From contig JAAUPE010000003.1 in the NCBI GenBank assembly GCA_012034595.1, forward strand, positions 1 to 64,000: 64,000 bases of DNA, written 5' to 3'. Origin of the DNA: Calothrix sp. CSU_2_0 (GTDB taxonomy: Bacteria; Cyanobacteriota; Cyanobacteriia; Cyanobacteriales; Nostocaceae). The notes beneath the pieces are model-generated. The model did not search any database. It was not told the DNA's origin and saw only the letters and a list, made by a program, of their open reading frames with translations. Each line of letters begins with the position of its first letter. The stretch's first letter is position 1. Positions 37,577 to 45,975 of this stretch are shown piece by piece. Both the position numbers and the translations under genes were made by a program.

Positions 37577-38416
37577 ATGCGTGGAAATCAATTTCACCAT
37601 CAAGGAGCTATTTCTGTACTTTTAACAGTATTGAGTGGAATAACCTTACCTTTTATCGTTACAAATCTCGAAACCTTTGCTCAAACTCCATCAACTCAGA
37701 TACAGTGTAGCGAAGTCGAGATAAAAAACTATATCCAAAAACTTAGCAATAGCGAACCGTCTATTTATAATGCACTGGTTGCTTGTAAAAACAAAGCAGT
37801 TCCAGAATTAATTAAAGCTTTAAAAAGTCCAAATCAGCAAATTCGGATTATGGCAATTACCGCACTTGGGGAAATTGGTTCACCCGATGCTATTTTACCA
37901 TTGAGTGATTTGCTACAAAAACAAACACGTTGGGATATTCGAGTTTCTGTAATTTTCGCATTATCGAATTTTGGTAAACAAGGTGTTCCAAGACTAGTTA
38001 CTGCTCTCAAAGATAAGGATTGGTATATTCGCTATCAAGCTGCAAATGCCTTAAATGAGATTGGTTTTGATGCAAAAGACGCTATTCCTGCTTTGAATAG
38101 TGCCGTCAAAGATGAAAATATAAACGTTCGTTCTGCTCGTAGCAGAACGAACATTTATACAAGAGCATTACCATTTGGTATCTCATTGACAGATCGATTA
38201 GGTGCCTATATACGTCGTGTCGAGTCTGCAATTGGTAATATTGGTGTTGGTAATGTTACAGGTACAACAATTCATGTGGAGTCTAAAATGAATCGGCTAC
38301 CTTTGCCTTTGATGTGTCAAGTTCCAGCACTGAGTAATATTTTCAAATGGAAATGTCTTCAAAACTCAGTAAAACCTCAAATTATAGATAAAAATAATGT
38401 GCAAAAACTTAAATAG
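37577..38416 (+). CDS. Exported HEAT-repeat protein 2
   Basis: 279 residues, a paralogue of the gene before it. GGGAGG precedes ATG 37577. It has a signal-like N-terminus ending FAQTPS, the Cys pair IQCSEVE / LVACKNK, three or four HEAT repeats (IRIMAITALGEIG, IRVSVIFALSNFG, IRYQAANALNEIG) and the Cys pair LMCQVP / WKCLQ. A perfect 12-base inverted repeat (38126-38152) is inside the gene just after the last HEAT unit. The stop is two bases before the next ATG. Confidence 0.75.
   Translation: MRGNQFHHQGAISVLLTVLSGITLPFIVTNLETFAQTPSTQIQCSEVEIKNYIQKLSNSEPSIYNALVACKNKAVPELIKALKSPNQQIRIMAITALGEIGSPDAILPLSDLLQKQTRWDIRVSVIFALSNFGKQGVPRLVTALKDKDWYIRYQAANALNEIGFDAKDAIPALNSAVKDENINVRSARSRTNIYTRALPFGISLTDRLGAYIRRVESAIGNIGVGNVTGTTIHVESKMNRLPLPLMCQVPALSNIFKWKCLQNSVKPQIIDKNNVQKLK
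38126..38152. repeat. Perfect intragenic hairpin
   Basis: GTTCGTTCTGCT and AGCAGAACGAAC are exact inverted copies separated by CGT, inside the HEAT 2 gene. The reading frame stays open. It could be a transcript stem-loop that attenuates the downstream gene or the scar of a small inverted duplication. Confidence 0.8.
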
Positions 38417-38418
38417 AT

Positions 38419-40596
38419 ATGGTAGAGAAAATACAAACTAAAAACTTACAAAATACTGACTTTCGAGGGAAAAACCTAACTGGTGAAGACTTTAGCAATG
38501 CTGATATTCGAGGTACAAACTTTTCCAATGCAGTGCTTATCCGAGCAAATTTTTCCAACGCAAAAGCAGGTTTACCTCTAATTTGGACAGTTGCTTTAAT
38601 TCTTTTATCTCTAATTCTATCTTTATTTGCTGGTTTAATTGCTGGTTATGCTGGTGCTTTTATAGGAGATTTATTAAGCGGCAGAACTTACGGACATACA
38701 ACATTTGGAATTATTTCTTTAATTTCCTTAATTAGCTTTTTAATTATAATTTTTTGGCAAGGTTTAGGAGGAACCCTAGCAATTTTAGCTGAACTAATCG
38801 CTGCTTTCCTAATTGCTATACTCGCTTTTTTACCGGAAACAGAAAATCAACTTATCGACTCATTAATTGTCGGTGCTGTATTTACAGTCATCGGTTTAGC
38901 TGGTTCCTTAGCTGGACTAGTAAATATGGCTTTAGCAATTGCGATCGCACGAATTATGACTTTGCCAAAAGTACGATTTATCATCATCTTCATGGCATTA
39001 TTTGGGATTATATTAGGTGCATTATTAGGAGTGCGATCGCAAGTTTCAGCTTACTTTATTTCTGGAATAGTTGGTTTAGCTGCAATTACTTTGGGTGCTT
39101 ATGTTGGTTGGCAGGCAATATCAGGTAATAAAAAGTATACGCTGATTCGGACTTTGGCTGTTGGGATTGTTTGCCAAGGTGGAACTAAATTTTATAATGC
39201 TGATTTAACTGATGCTAATTTTACCCAAGCAACCCTTAAAAGTGTCGATTTTCGCAATGCTATTTTAACCCGTAGTTGTTGGTTTGGGGTTCAACAATTA
39301 GACCAAGCTCGGATTGATAATACATATCTAAAAGATGCGAGAATCCGACAACTTATCATCACTAAAGATGGTCGAGATACAAACTTTGATTATTTAGATT
39401 TACGGGGTTTAAATCTCCAAAATGCAAACCTCCAAAATGCCAGCTTTGTTAGCAGTGATTTGAGTTTAGCGAATTTAGAACATTCCAACTTATCGAAAGC
39501 AAAATTAACGCGATCGCAATTATATCAAACCAATTTAAATCATGCTGATTTAACTGGAGCTTATATTCAAAATTGGGGTATTTCTACTGATACTCAACTC
39601 GAAGCAATCAAATGTGAATACATTTATATGCGATTACCTACTAAAGATGACCCTGACCCATGTCGCAAACCAGATAATAAAAATGAAGTATTTAAAGAAG
39701 GAGATTTCGCTGATTTTATTGCCCCAATTATTAAGACTCTAGACTTATATCAAACTCAAAATATAGACCCTAGACAAGTAGCAAGTAAATTCAAAACATT
39801 AGACTTATTTCACTACGAAGGAATCGACCCTACTGCTGCTGCGATCGCAATTACTCAATTAGCAGACAATTACCCGGAAGCTGCCTTAGAAGTCGTTTCT
39901 TTAGAAGGTCGAGGACATGAGAAAATTCGACTACAAGCGGTTGTTGCTGGAGGTGTAAATAGGTCAGAATTATATAACGAATATTTCAAAACTTATAGTC
40001 AAATCAAATCTTTACCTTATAATGATTTACAAGCTTTATTAATAGGCATTAAAGAAAAAGATGAACGCATTCGTAGTTTAGAAAATTTGCTAGGTAATGC
40101 CATTCATCAACCTAAGTTTTACGTAGAAACATATCAAACCCAAGGAGATTTTAATATGTCGCAACAAAATAAAGGTAACGTTAGTATTAGCAGAACTCAA
40201 GGCAATATTAGCGGTATTGCTGCTGCTGGTGAAAATCAAACAATGACAGGTGTTGCAATGGGTGCTGTTAGCGGTAATGTCACTAATACAATTAATCAAT
40301 TACCTGACTCAGAAGAATCTCAAGAAGCAGGAATTAAAGAATTACTCAAACAACTACAAACCGCAATTGAAACAGATACAAATTTAAGTGATGAAGATAA
40401 AGAAGAAGCATTAAAACAATTACAAACAATTGCCGAAGCTGGACAAAAACCAGAAGATAGCGGAATGCAAAAGGTTGTTAAAAATTCTCTGAAGTTTTTA
40501 AAAGGTACAATTGCCGATTTACCATCAACAGTAGAACTGGTACAAACTTGTGGCAAATTATTACCTTTAGTAGCTCAATTTTTTAGCGTGGCATAA
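38419..40596 (+). CDS. Pentapeptide-repeat multi-span membrane protein
   Basis: 725 residues. An N-terminal pentapeptide block (about 8-50: NTDFRGKNLTGEDFSNADIRG...) is followed by six or seven membrane helices (about 52-250), a second pentapeptide block (about 258-390), then a helical region. Around 575-635 there is a Gly/Asn-rich repeat stretch (GNVSISRTQGNISGIAAAGENQ in pieces). The last 85 residues are amphipathic helix (LKQLQTAIETDTNLSDEDKEEALKQL) ending in a hydrophobic stretch. That C-terminal pattern is common at the ends of modular cyanobacterial proteins. The start is two bases after HEAT 2, so translation is probably coupled. Confidence 0.75.
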   Translation: MVEKIQTKNLQNTDFRGKNLTGEDFSNADIRGTNFSNAVLIRANFSNAKAGLPLIWTVALILLSLILSLFAGLIAGYAGAFIGDLLSGRTYGHTTFGIISLISLISFLIIIFWQGLGGTLAILAELIAAFLIAILAFLPETENQLIDSLIVGAVFTVIGLAGSLAGLVNMALAIAIARIMTLPKVRFIIIFMALFGIILGALLGVRSQVSAYFISGIVGLAAITLGAYVGWQAISGNKKYTLIRTLAVGIVCQGGTKFYNADLTDANFTQATLKSVDFRNAILTRSCWFGVQQLDQARIDNTYLKDARIRQLIITKDGRDTNFDYLDLRGLNLQNANLQNASFVSSDLSLANLEHSNLSKAKLTRSQLYQTNLNHADLTGAYIQNWGISTDTQLEAIKCEYIYMRLPTKDDPDPCRKPDNKNEVFKEGDFADFIAPIIKTLDLYQTQNIDPRQVASKFKTLDLFHYEGIDPTAAAIAITQLADNYPEAALEVVSLEGRGHEKIRLQAVVAGGVNRSELYNEYFKTYSQIKSLPYNDLQALLIGIKEKDERIRSLENLLGNAIHQPKFYVETYQTQGDFNMSQQNKGNVSISRTQGNISGIAAAGENQTMTGVAMGAVSGNVTNTINQLPDSEESQEAGIKELLKQLQTAIETDTNLSDEDKEEALKQLQTIAEAGQKPEDSGMQKVVKNSLKFLKGTIADLPSTVELVQTCGKLLPLVAQFFSVA

Positions 40597-40637
40597 ATAT
40601 AAATAAATTAAATTATATTATATATCCCTGACTTCTA

Positions 40638-40672
40638 TATATCCCTGACTTCTTAAAGAAGTCAGGGATATG
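40638..40672. terminator. Bidirectional hairpin terminator
   Basis: ATATCCCTGACTTCTT and AAGAAGTCAGGGATAT form a 16-base stem between convergent genes. A half copy of the left arm lies at 40622-40637. Confidence 0.75.
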
Positions 40673-40680
40673 AATAAAAT

Positions 40681-41862
40681 CTAGCCCTTAACACATACAA
40701 CTTGTTTCAATGTTGCTACCACTTCCACTAAATCAGCTTGATTTTCCATGACTTTTTCTATTGGCTTATATGCACCAGGAATTTCATCCAATACATCTTC
40801 ATCTTTACGACATTCAACACCCTCTGTTTGCTTAATCAAATCATCAAGAGTATAGGTATTTTTTGCTTTAGTTCTTGATAGTAACCGTCCCGCTCCATGA
40901 CTGCAAGAACAAAAACTATCAGCACAACCTTTACCCTTGACAATATAGGATTTTGCACCCATAGAACCGGGAATAATGCCGTAGTCTTCCTTCTCAGCAC
41001 GAACCGCACCTTTACGAGTTACATACACTTCCTCACCAAAATGCACCTCTTTCTCAGCGTAATTATGGTGACAATTGACTTCCAATAATGGTTTTGTCAC
41101 TTTTCCACCTGCAATGTGCTTTTCGACAATCCGCTTAAAGCGTGCCATCATCACATCGCGATTCATCTGTGCATAGTTCTGTGCCCACTGTAAATCATGC
41201 CAATAAGCAGCAAATTCGGGAGTATTAGCGACAAAGTAAGCTAAATCTGGGTCTGGTAACTTTATTTCTGCCATTTTCGCCAATTCTTTGGCAGTACTGA
41301 TATGTCGCTGTGCCAGGATATTCCCAATACCTCGCGAACCCGAATGCAGCATTAACCACACTTGATTTTCAGTATCTACGCATACTTCAATAAAATGATT
41401 ACCCCCACCAAGGGAACCCATCTGATGCAATGCTTTATTTTCTAAATCCTGAACTCCGGAATGTAAATCTTTAAATTCCTGCCATTTTTGCCAGTTAGTT
41501 ACTGTTTTTTCAAGTTCTTTATTTTCACTGAATCCAGTAGGAATTGCAGCTTCAATTTCCAAGCGAATTTTCTTTAATTTACCTTCGAGTTTTTCGGCTG
41601 AAAATGGTGTTTTAATGGCAGCCATTCCGCAGCCAATATCCACACCCACAGCAGCAGGAATGACAGCTTCTTTAGTAGCAACTACTGAGCCAACTAACGC
41701 TCCTTTACCTAAATGAACATCAGGCATTAACGCAACATGTTTAAACACGAATGGTAATGAAGCAACGTTTTTTGCCATCTTAGTTTCATCATCTTTTAAA
41801 GGATGATTTGCCCAAGATAAAACAGGTGTTTGTGTAGAAATTTCTAATTTTTCGTAAGCCAT
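40681..41862 (-). CDS. rtcB: RtcB family RNA ligase
   Basis: RtcB joins 2',3'-cyclic phosphate or 3'-phosphate RNA ends to 5'-OH ends using GTP and Mn2+. Metal and nucleotide motifs are present: LMPDVHLGKGALVGSV, GVDIGCGM, LGGGNHFIEV, HSGSRGIG, VNCHHNYAE and the guanylylated-His region CSCSHGAGRLLSR. At 393 residues it is shorter than the roughly 480-residue archaeal/E. coli type, a common bacterial form. No RtcA or RtcR partner is present. Confidence 0.93.
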   Translation of the reverse strand: MAYEKLEISTQTPVLSWANHPLKDDETKMAKNVASLPFVFKHVALMPDVHLGKGALVGSVVATKEAVIPAAVGVDIGCGMAAIKTPFSAEKLEGKLKKIRLEIEAAIPTGFSENKELEKTVTNWQKWQEFKDLHSGVQDLENKALHQMGSLGGGNHFIEVCVDTENQVWLMLHSGSRGIGNILAQRHISTAKELAKMAEIKLPDPDLAYFVANTPEFAAYWHDLQWAQNYAQMNRDVMMARFKRIVEKHIAGGKVTKPLLEVNCHHNYAEKEVHFGEEVYVTRKGAVRAEKEDYGIIPGSMGAKSYIVKGKGCADSFCSCSHGAGRLLSRTKAKNTYTLDDLIKQTEGVECRKDEDVLDEIPGAYKPIEKVMENQADLVEVVATLKQVVCVKG

Positions 41863-42191
41863 AATTTAGATTTTGGATTTTAGTAGAGACGTTCCGGTGG
41901 AACGTCTTATTGTTTTATTATTAGGACGCATTAGTAACATAACCATATCACCCAAGGTTTTTGGTGCGTAACGCGATGTTCCTGAAAGGAACCGCGCAAA
42001 GCGCGATCGCACCTTACATATTCCTTGCATATTAATGTGAGTCAATTATTCTTGTATTATATTTGTAGTATGCGGGCAATGTCAACATCAAGGTATTTGC
42101 CAACTGAATCAAAGCAAATTCTCGCAATTTCCGTTACAATCTGTAAAGAAATGACTGTCATTTAAGTAGCAAAACGGAGTTAGAAAAGACT
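41863..42191. other. Divergent spacer with hairpin
   Basis: Contains AGACGTTCC-GGT-GGAACGTCT (41887-41907) and a GC-rich dispersed repeat with GCGATCGC (about 41965-42012). No gene seen. Promoters for rtcB and the methyltransferase must lie here. Confidence 0.55.
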
Positions 42192-43100
42192 ATGGGAATA
42201 GGTCAAGACACGATTTGGGAACGTTTTTTGTCACCTGTAGTACGTTTGTTGATTGATGAACAAGCATTACGTCGGTACAGTGAAAGCGTCGATTGGGAAA
42301 GGGAATGCGATCGCATTCGACGTGCAGATGTAGTTACTCCTATGTACTACAGTAGCCAAAATTTTCATGGGATAAAGGGTGGATATCTCACTTCTAGCGC
42401 TGCGGTTAGCTACGATCCGATTACGCAGTATGTGCTACCTCCGAATGAAGGTTGGATTAGACAAGCTGTGATTGATGCGGTGAAGGTAAAACCCCGTCGG
42501 ATTCTGGATTTAGGTTGTGGTACGGGTTCGACTACGTTGATGCTGAAAAAGGCATTTCCTGAAGCTGAGGTGATTGGTTTAGATCTGTCACCATATATGT
42601 TGGTAAGGGCAGAACATAAAGCAATAGAAGCAGGTTTAGATGTAAACTGGCGACATGGGAATGCTGAGAAAACTGGATTTCCCGATGCATCGTTCGATTT
42701 AGTTACAGCTTCGTTGTTGTTTCACGAGACACCAACTGATGTAGCACAAAGTATTTTATGCGAATCTTACCGTTTATTAACTGTTGGTGGGCAAGTGTTG
42801 ATTTTGGATGGCAATCAAAAGACACTTCGGCAGACGGAATGGTTAAATAATGTTTTTGAGAAGCCATATATTAATGAGTATGGTGCAGCTAGTACTGATG
42901 CCTGGATGGGATATGCTGGTTTTGGTGCGGTGCAAACTCAAGATGTGTGGTGGTTGAATCAAGTTACAAGTGGTGTGAAACCGATTTCTGGGGAGAATAA
43001 CGTGCAGGTGCAAAATGTAAGGCAATATGTGCCTAATAAGTTAGATGATGGAAATTTGCGGGGTTTTCCTTCCCCTGCATTTGAAAATAATAGTTTGTAA
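42192..43100 (+). CDS. Class I SAM-dependent methyltransferase
   Basis: 302 residues. A N-terminal helical part (1-95) precedes a Rossmann methyltransferase domain: motif I RILDLGCGTGSTTLML, acidic VIGLDLSPYML, then GNAEKTGFPDASFDLVTASLLFHE and GGQVLILDGN. It resembles UbiE/MenG-like and small-molecule methyltransferases. Substrate unknown. The start ATG 42192 follows GGAGTTAG. Confidence 0.85.
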   Translation: MGIGQDTIWERFLSPVVRLLIDEQALRRYSESVDWERECDRIRRADVVTPMYYSSQNFHGIKGGYLTSSAAVSYDPITQYVLPPNEGWIRQAVIDAVKVKPRRILDLGCGTGSTTLMLKKAFPEAEVIGLDLSPYMLVRAEHKAIEAGLDVNWRHGNAEKTGFPDASFDLVTASLLFHETPTDVAQSILCESYRLLTVGGQVLILDGNQKTLRQTEWLNNVFEKPYINEYGAASTDAWMGYAGFGAVQTQDVWWLNQVTSGVKPISGENNVQVQNVRQYVPNKLDDGNLRGFPSPAFENNSL

Positions 43101-43249
43101 TTTGAGATTTTAGGGTAGGGTGTTACTAATCTAAATTATAGCCTCATGCGGAGGCGCAGAGAGTAATTAAGATTTCATCTGTTAATTTAGCAATACCATT
43201 TTATTTCTAGCGATTATTTACTGAGTAGTTATCATTGTTTTACGGTAAT

Positions 43250-43278
43250 CTAAAATCTAAAATCTAAAATCTAAAATC
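43250..43278. repeat. TAAAATC heptamer repeat
   Basis: Four tandem TAAAATC units that run up to the start codon of the next gene, as at 10408-10468. Confidence 0.8.
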
Positions 43279-43280
43279 GA

Positions 43281-43982
43281 ATGAGTTTAAAAGCAGTTTT
43301 ATTTGACTTTAATGGTGTCATTATTAATGACGAATCAATCCACAAACGATTACTTGAAGAAATTCTAATTAGTGAAAATGCTACGGGATTAAAACCGGGT
43401 GAGTTTGAAAAATCTTGTTTGGGACGTGGTGACAGGGTTTGCTTGCAAGAGTTGTTAAATAGTCGTGGTAGAGTTATTCGGGAAGAATATATTACACAAT
43501 TAGTTTTAAAAAAAGCTCAACTCTACATCCAAGAACTTGAAAAATTAGAAAAATTACCTTTATTTGCTGGTTTGGATGACTTAATTTTTCAAATACGCTC
43601 TAAGGATTTAAAACTAGGTTTAGTTAGTGGTGCAGTTCGTCAAGGAATCGAATTTGTATTAGAACGTGCAAAATTAAAAGATTATTTTCCGGTGATTATT
43701 GCTGGGGATGATATTACTACGAGTAAACCCGAACCCGATGGTTATCGCTTTGCCGTTCAATTACTCAATCAACTACATCCCGATTTAAATTTACTACCAA
43801 AGCAATGTTTAGCGATCGAAGATACTCCCGCAGGTATTCAAGCTGCTAAACGTGCGGGAATGCAGGTTTTAGGTGTAGCAAATACCTATCCATTTCATAT
43901 GTTACAGCGTCAAGCAAATTGGACTGTAGATTATCTTTCCGATTTAGAATTGGAACGAGTTATGGACATATTTGCAGCATAA
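43281..43982 (+). CDS. HAD-IA family protein with Asn in motif I
   Basis: 233 residues. HAD motif I is VLFDFNGVIINDE: Asp9 is the nucleophile, but the general acid/base Asp two residues on is Asn11. Motif II is LGLVSGAVRQ, motif III a Lys in TSKPEPDGY, and motif IV AIEDTPAGIQAAKRAG. The rest matches beta-phosphoglucomutase-like phosphatases. I recall the same DFNGVI start in other cyanobacterial relatives, so the change may be conserved. Activity would be reduced or different. It starts right after heptamer repeats. Confidence 0.85.
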   Translation: MSLKAVLFDFNGVIINDESIHKRLLEEILISENATGLKPGEFEKSCLGRGDRVCLQELLNSRGRVIREEYITQLVLKKAQLYIQELEKLEKLPLFAGLDDLIFQIRSKDLKLGLVSGAVRQGIEFVLERAKLKDYFPVIIAGDDITTSKPEPDGYRFAVQLLNQLHPDLNLLPKQCLAIEDTPAGIQAAKRAGMQVLGVANTYPFHMLQRQANWTVDYLSDLELERVMDIFAA

Positions 43983-44958
43983 TTTTTCAAATATAAATAA
44001 TAGAAACACTGCGAAAATACTACTTTAATCACTACAAGATATCCTCTTAATTATATGCAATCAATATATTAAGTAGGTGGACGCTAAAAAACACAACTAG
44101 ATTAAGAAATGTAAATTGCTTAAAAGCTTAATTTCAAAAGCATTACGGGTGTTTTACAGAAGTTTACATAGTTCAGTTTAATTGTGCCTACTAGTCTAGA
44201 GACTTAGCAATGCTACGCGAATGTGCCGAAGAGAAGTTTGTGGGGACGGGTTCGCAGTCCCCTGCGGTAGACACGAAGTGGCTTCTGAAAGTGGGAAACC
44301 CTTCTTCAGGGCTGTCTCACCACAAACTTCTCCCCGTGGCAAAGTTTCGCGGCAACTTCGCTGTCTCTACAGGATTGTGGATGTATACATAACCGTCAAA
44401 ATAAAATTGACAGACTACTACCTACTTATTGTTATTTGTTTGATTAATTGTCCTGCCTTTGCCCGACACACAATTGATTCCATCAATCACCTGGGTTATC
44501 AATATTTATTAACTATTGACATTTACAGTGTTCTTCGATACCTTTTCCTGCAAATTATCTCAATAATAGTTCTTAGGTATATAAATCTGCACCCATATTT
44601 TGAACAAAACTATAGGTATTGATGTTCAAAGTCAATAGTAATAAAAATTAATCTCAATTAAAGAAGCCAAATTTGATATAGTATGTATATTCTCGGATTG
44701 TCAACAATAGTCAAAATTGATTTTTGTCTCTATGAAAACTCTCTCTCAGTTCAGTTCTTAAATAAGTATAAGTTAATTTATTTAACGGAATCATCAATAT
44801 AAATACTGATTATGACTAGAACGCAATGAGACACTAACCAAAATAAATAATTTTTCAATGAAAAAGTTAAGGTTACATTATATACTTGTTTTTGCTAGTG
44901 ATTACCAATAAAGTAAAAATATTGCTAGTAATTCTTAACAAGTTTGGAGGAGAATAAA
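43983..44958. other. Long gene-free stretch upstream of the iron importer
   Basis: Nearly 1 kb without a credible gene. 44230-44380 is a dispersed repeat (AGAAGTTTGTGGGGACGGG and CACCACAAACTTCTCCCCG, inverted) that opens false frames. The final 300 bases are AT-rich and should hold the iron-regulated promoter. No clear Fur box was found by eye. Confidence 0.6.
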
Positions 44959-45972
44959 TTGAAAAGATTACCATTGGCAATCAATTTGTGTGCTGGTGCT
45001 TTAGCGGTTGTTGCTTTAGGAGGGGGGTTAGCTGTCAATGCTCAACAGTCGAAGACTCTGACTATTTACTCTGGGAGAGAAGAGAAACTGATTGGTCCAT
45101 TGATTGAGAAAGCGAAGAAAGACTTGAAGTTGAATATTCAAGTTCGTTATGGTGATACAGCCGAATTAGCGATCGCGCTTTTGGAAGAAGGTAATAATAG
45201 CCGTGCAGATATGTTTTTTGCTCAAGATGCAGGTGCTTTAGGAACTTTGCAACAGCGAGGACGGACTCTACCAATTCCGGGGACACTACTTAATAAGGTA
45301 GATTCTCGCTACCGTTCTCCATCAGGGAATTGGATGGGGATTTCCGGTAGAGCAAGGGTGGTTAATTACAACACCAAATTAGTGAAAAAGAGTGACTTAC
45401 CCAAATCGATTTGGGATTTAACTCAACCAAAATGGCGGGGAAAAGTCGGTTGGGCACCAACTAACGGTTCTTTCCAATCATTCGTCACTGCAATGCGAAA
45501 ATTGGAAGGGGACCCAAAGACTGTGCAATGGTTGCGAGCAATGAAAAAGAATGGGGTCAAAGACTACGGCAAAAATACCGCCATTCTGGAAGCGGTTGGT
45601 CGAGGTGAGATTCATCTGGGATTAGCAAATAACTATTATTTAGGTCGTTTCAAAAAAGCTAATCCAAATTTCCCAGTAGCAGCCCATTATACGAATAGGG
45701 ATGCGGGTTCGATGGTGAATATTGCTGGTGTGTCGGTTTTGAAAACTACAGACCAACGCAAAGATGTAGAAAACTTGATTAACTATCTACTTAGAACTGA
45801 CTCACAAAATTATTTTGCCGAACAAACTACTGAATATCCCTTAGTCACAGGGACAAAACCAGCATCTGGGCAGATTCCCTTGAATAAACTCACTCCTCCT
45901 CGCTTAGATTTGAGTCAATTATCAGATTTACCAGGTACTTTGAGAGTTTTACAGCAAGCAGGAGTATTGTAA
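44959..45972 (+). CDS. futA1: Ferric iron ABC transporter, substrate-binding protein
   Basis: FutA binds Fe3+ in the periplasm or at the membrane and hands it to FutB. I chose the TTG at 44959 because GGAGGA (44946-44951) precedes it and the product then begins MKRLPLAINLCAGALAVVALG, a Sec-like signal. Family motifs follow: TLTIYSGREEKLIGPLI, ADMFFAQDAGALG, GRARVVNYN, GWAPTNGSFQSFVTAMR and NNYYLGRF, with Tyr residues that coordinate iron. The FutB start is four bases after the stop. Confidence 0.92.
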   Translation: MKRLPLAINLCAGALAVVALGGGLAVNAQQSKTLTIYSGREEKLIGPLIEKAKKDLKLNIQVRYGDTAELAIALLEEGNNSRADMFFAQDAGALGTLQQRGRTLPIPGTLLNKVDSRYRSPSGNWMGISGRARVVNYNTKLVKKSDLPKSIWDLTQPKWRGKVGWAPTNGSFQSFVTAMRKLEGDPKTVQWLRAMKKNGVKDYGKNTAILEAVGRGEIHLGLANNYYLGRFKKANPNFPVAAHYTNRDAGSMVNIAGVSVLKTTDQRKDVENLINYLLRTDSQNYFAEQTTEYPLVTGTKPASGQIPLNKLTPPRLDLSQLSDLPGTLRVLQQAGVL

Positions 45973-45975
45973 GCG

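Noticed and set aside
44210-44622. Two overlapping open frames of 60 and 133 codons upstream of futA1.
   Set aside because: They run through an inverted dispersed repeat and AT-rich DNA; the products have no domain features.
44640-44958. Fur box ahead of the iron importer.
   Set aside because: Only AT-rich sequence with weak partial matches; a position-weight search would be needed.
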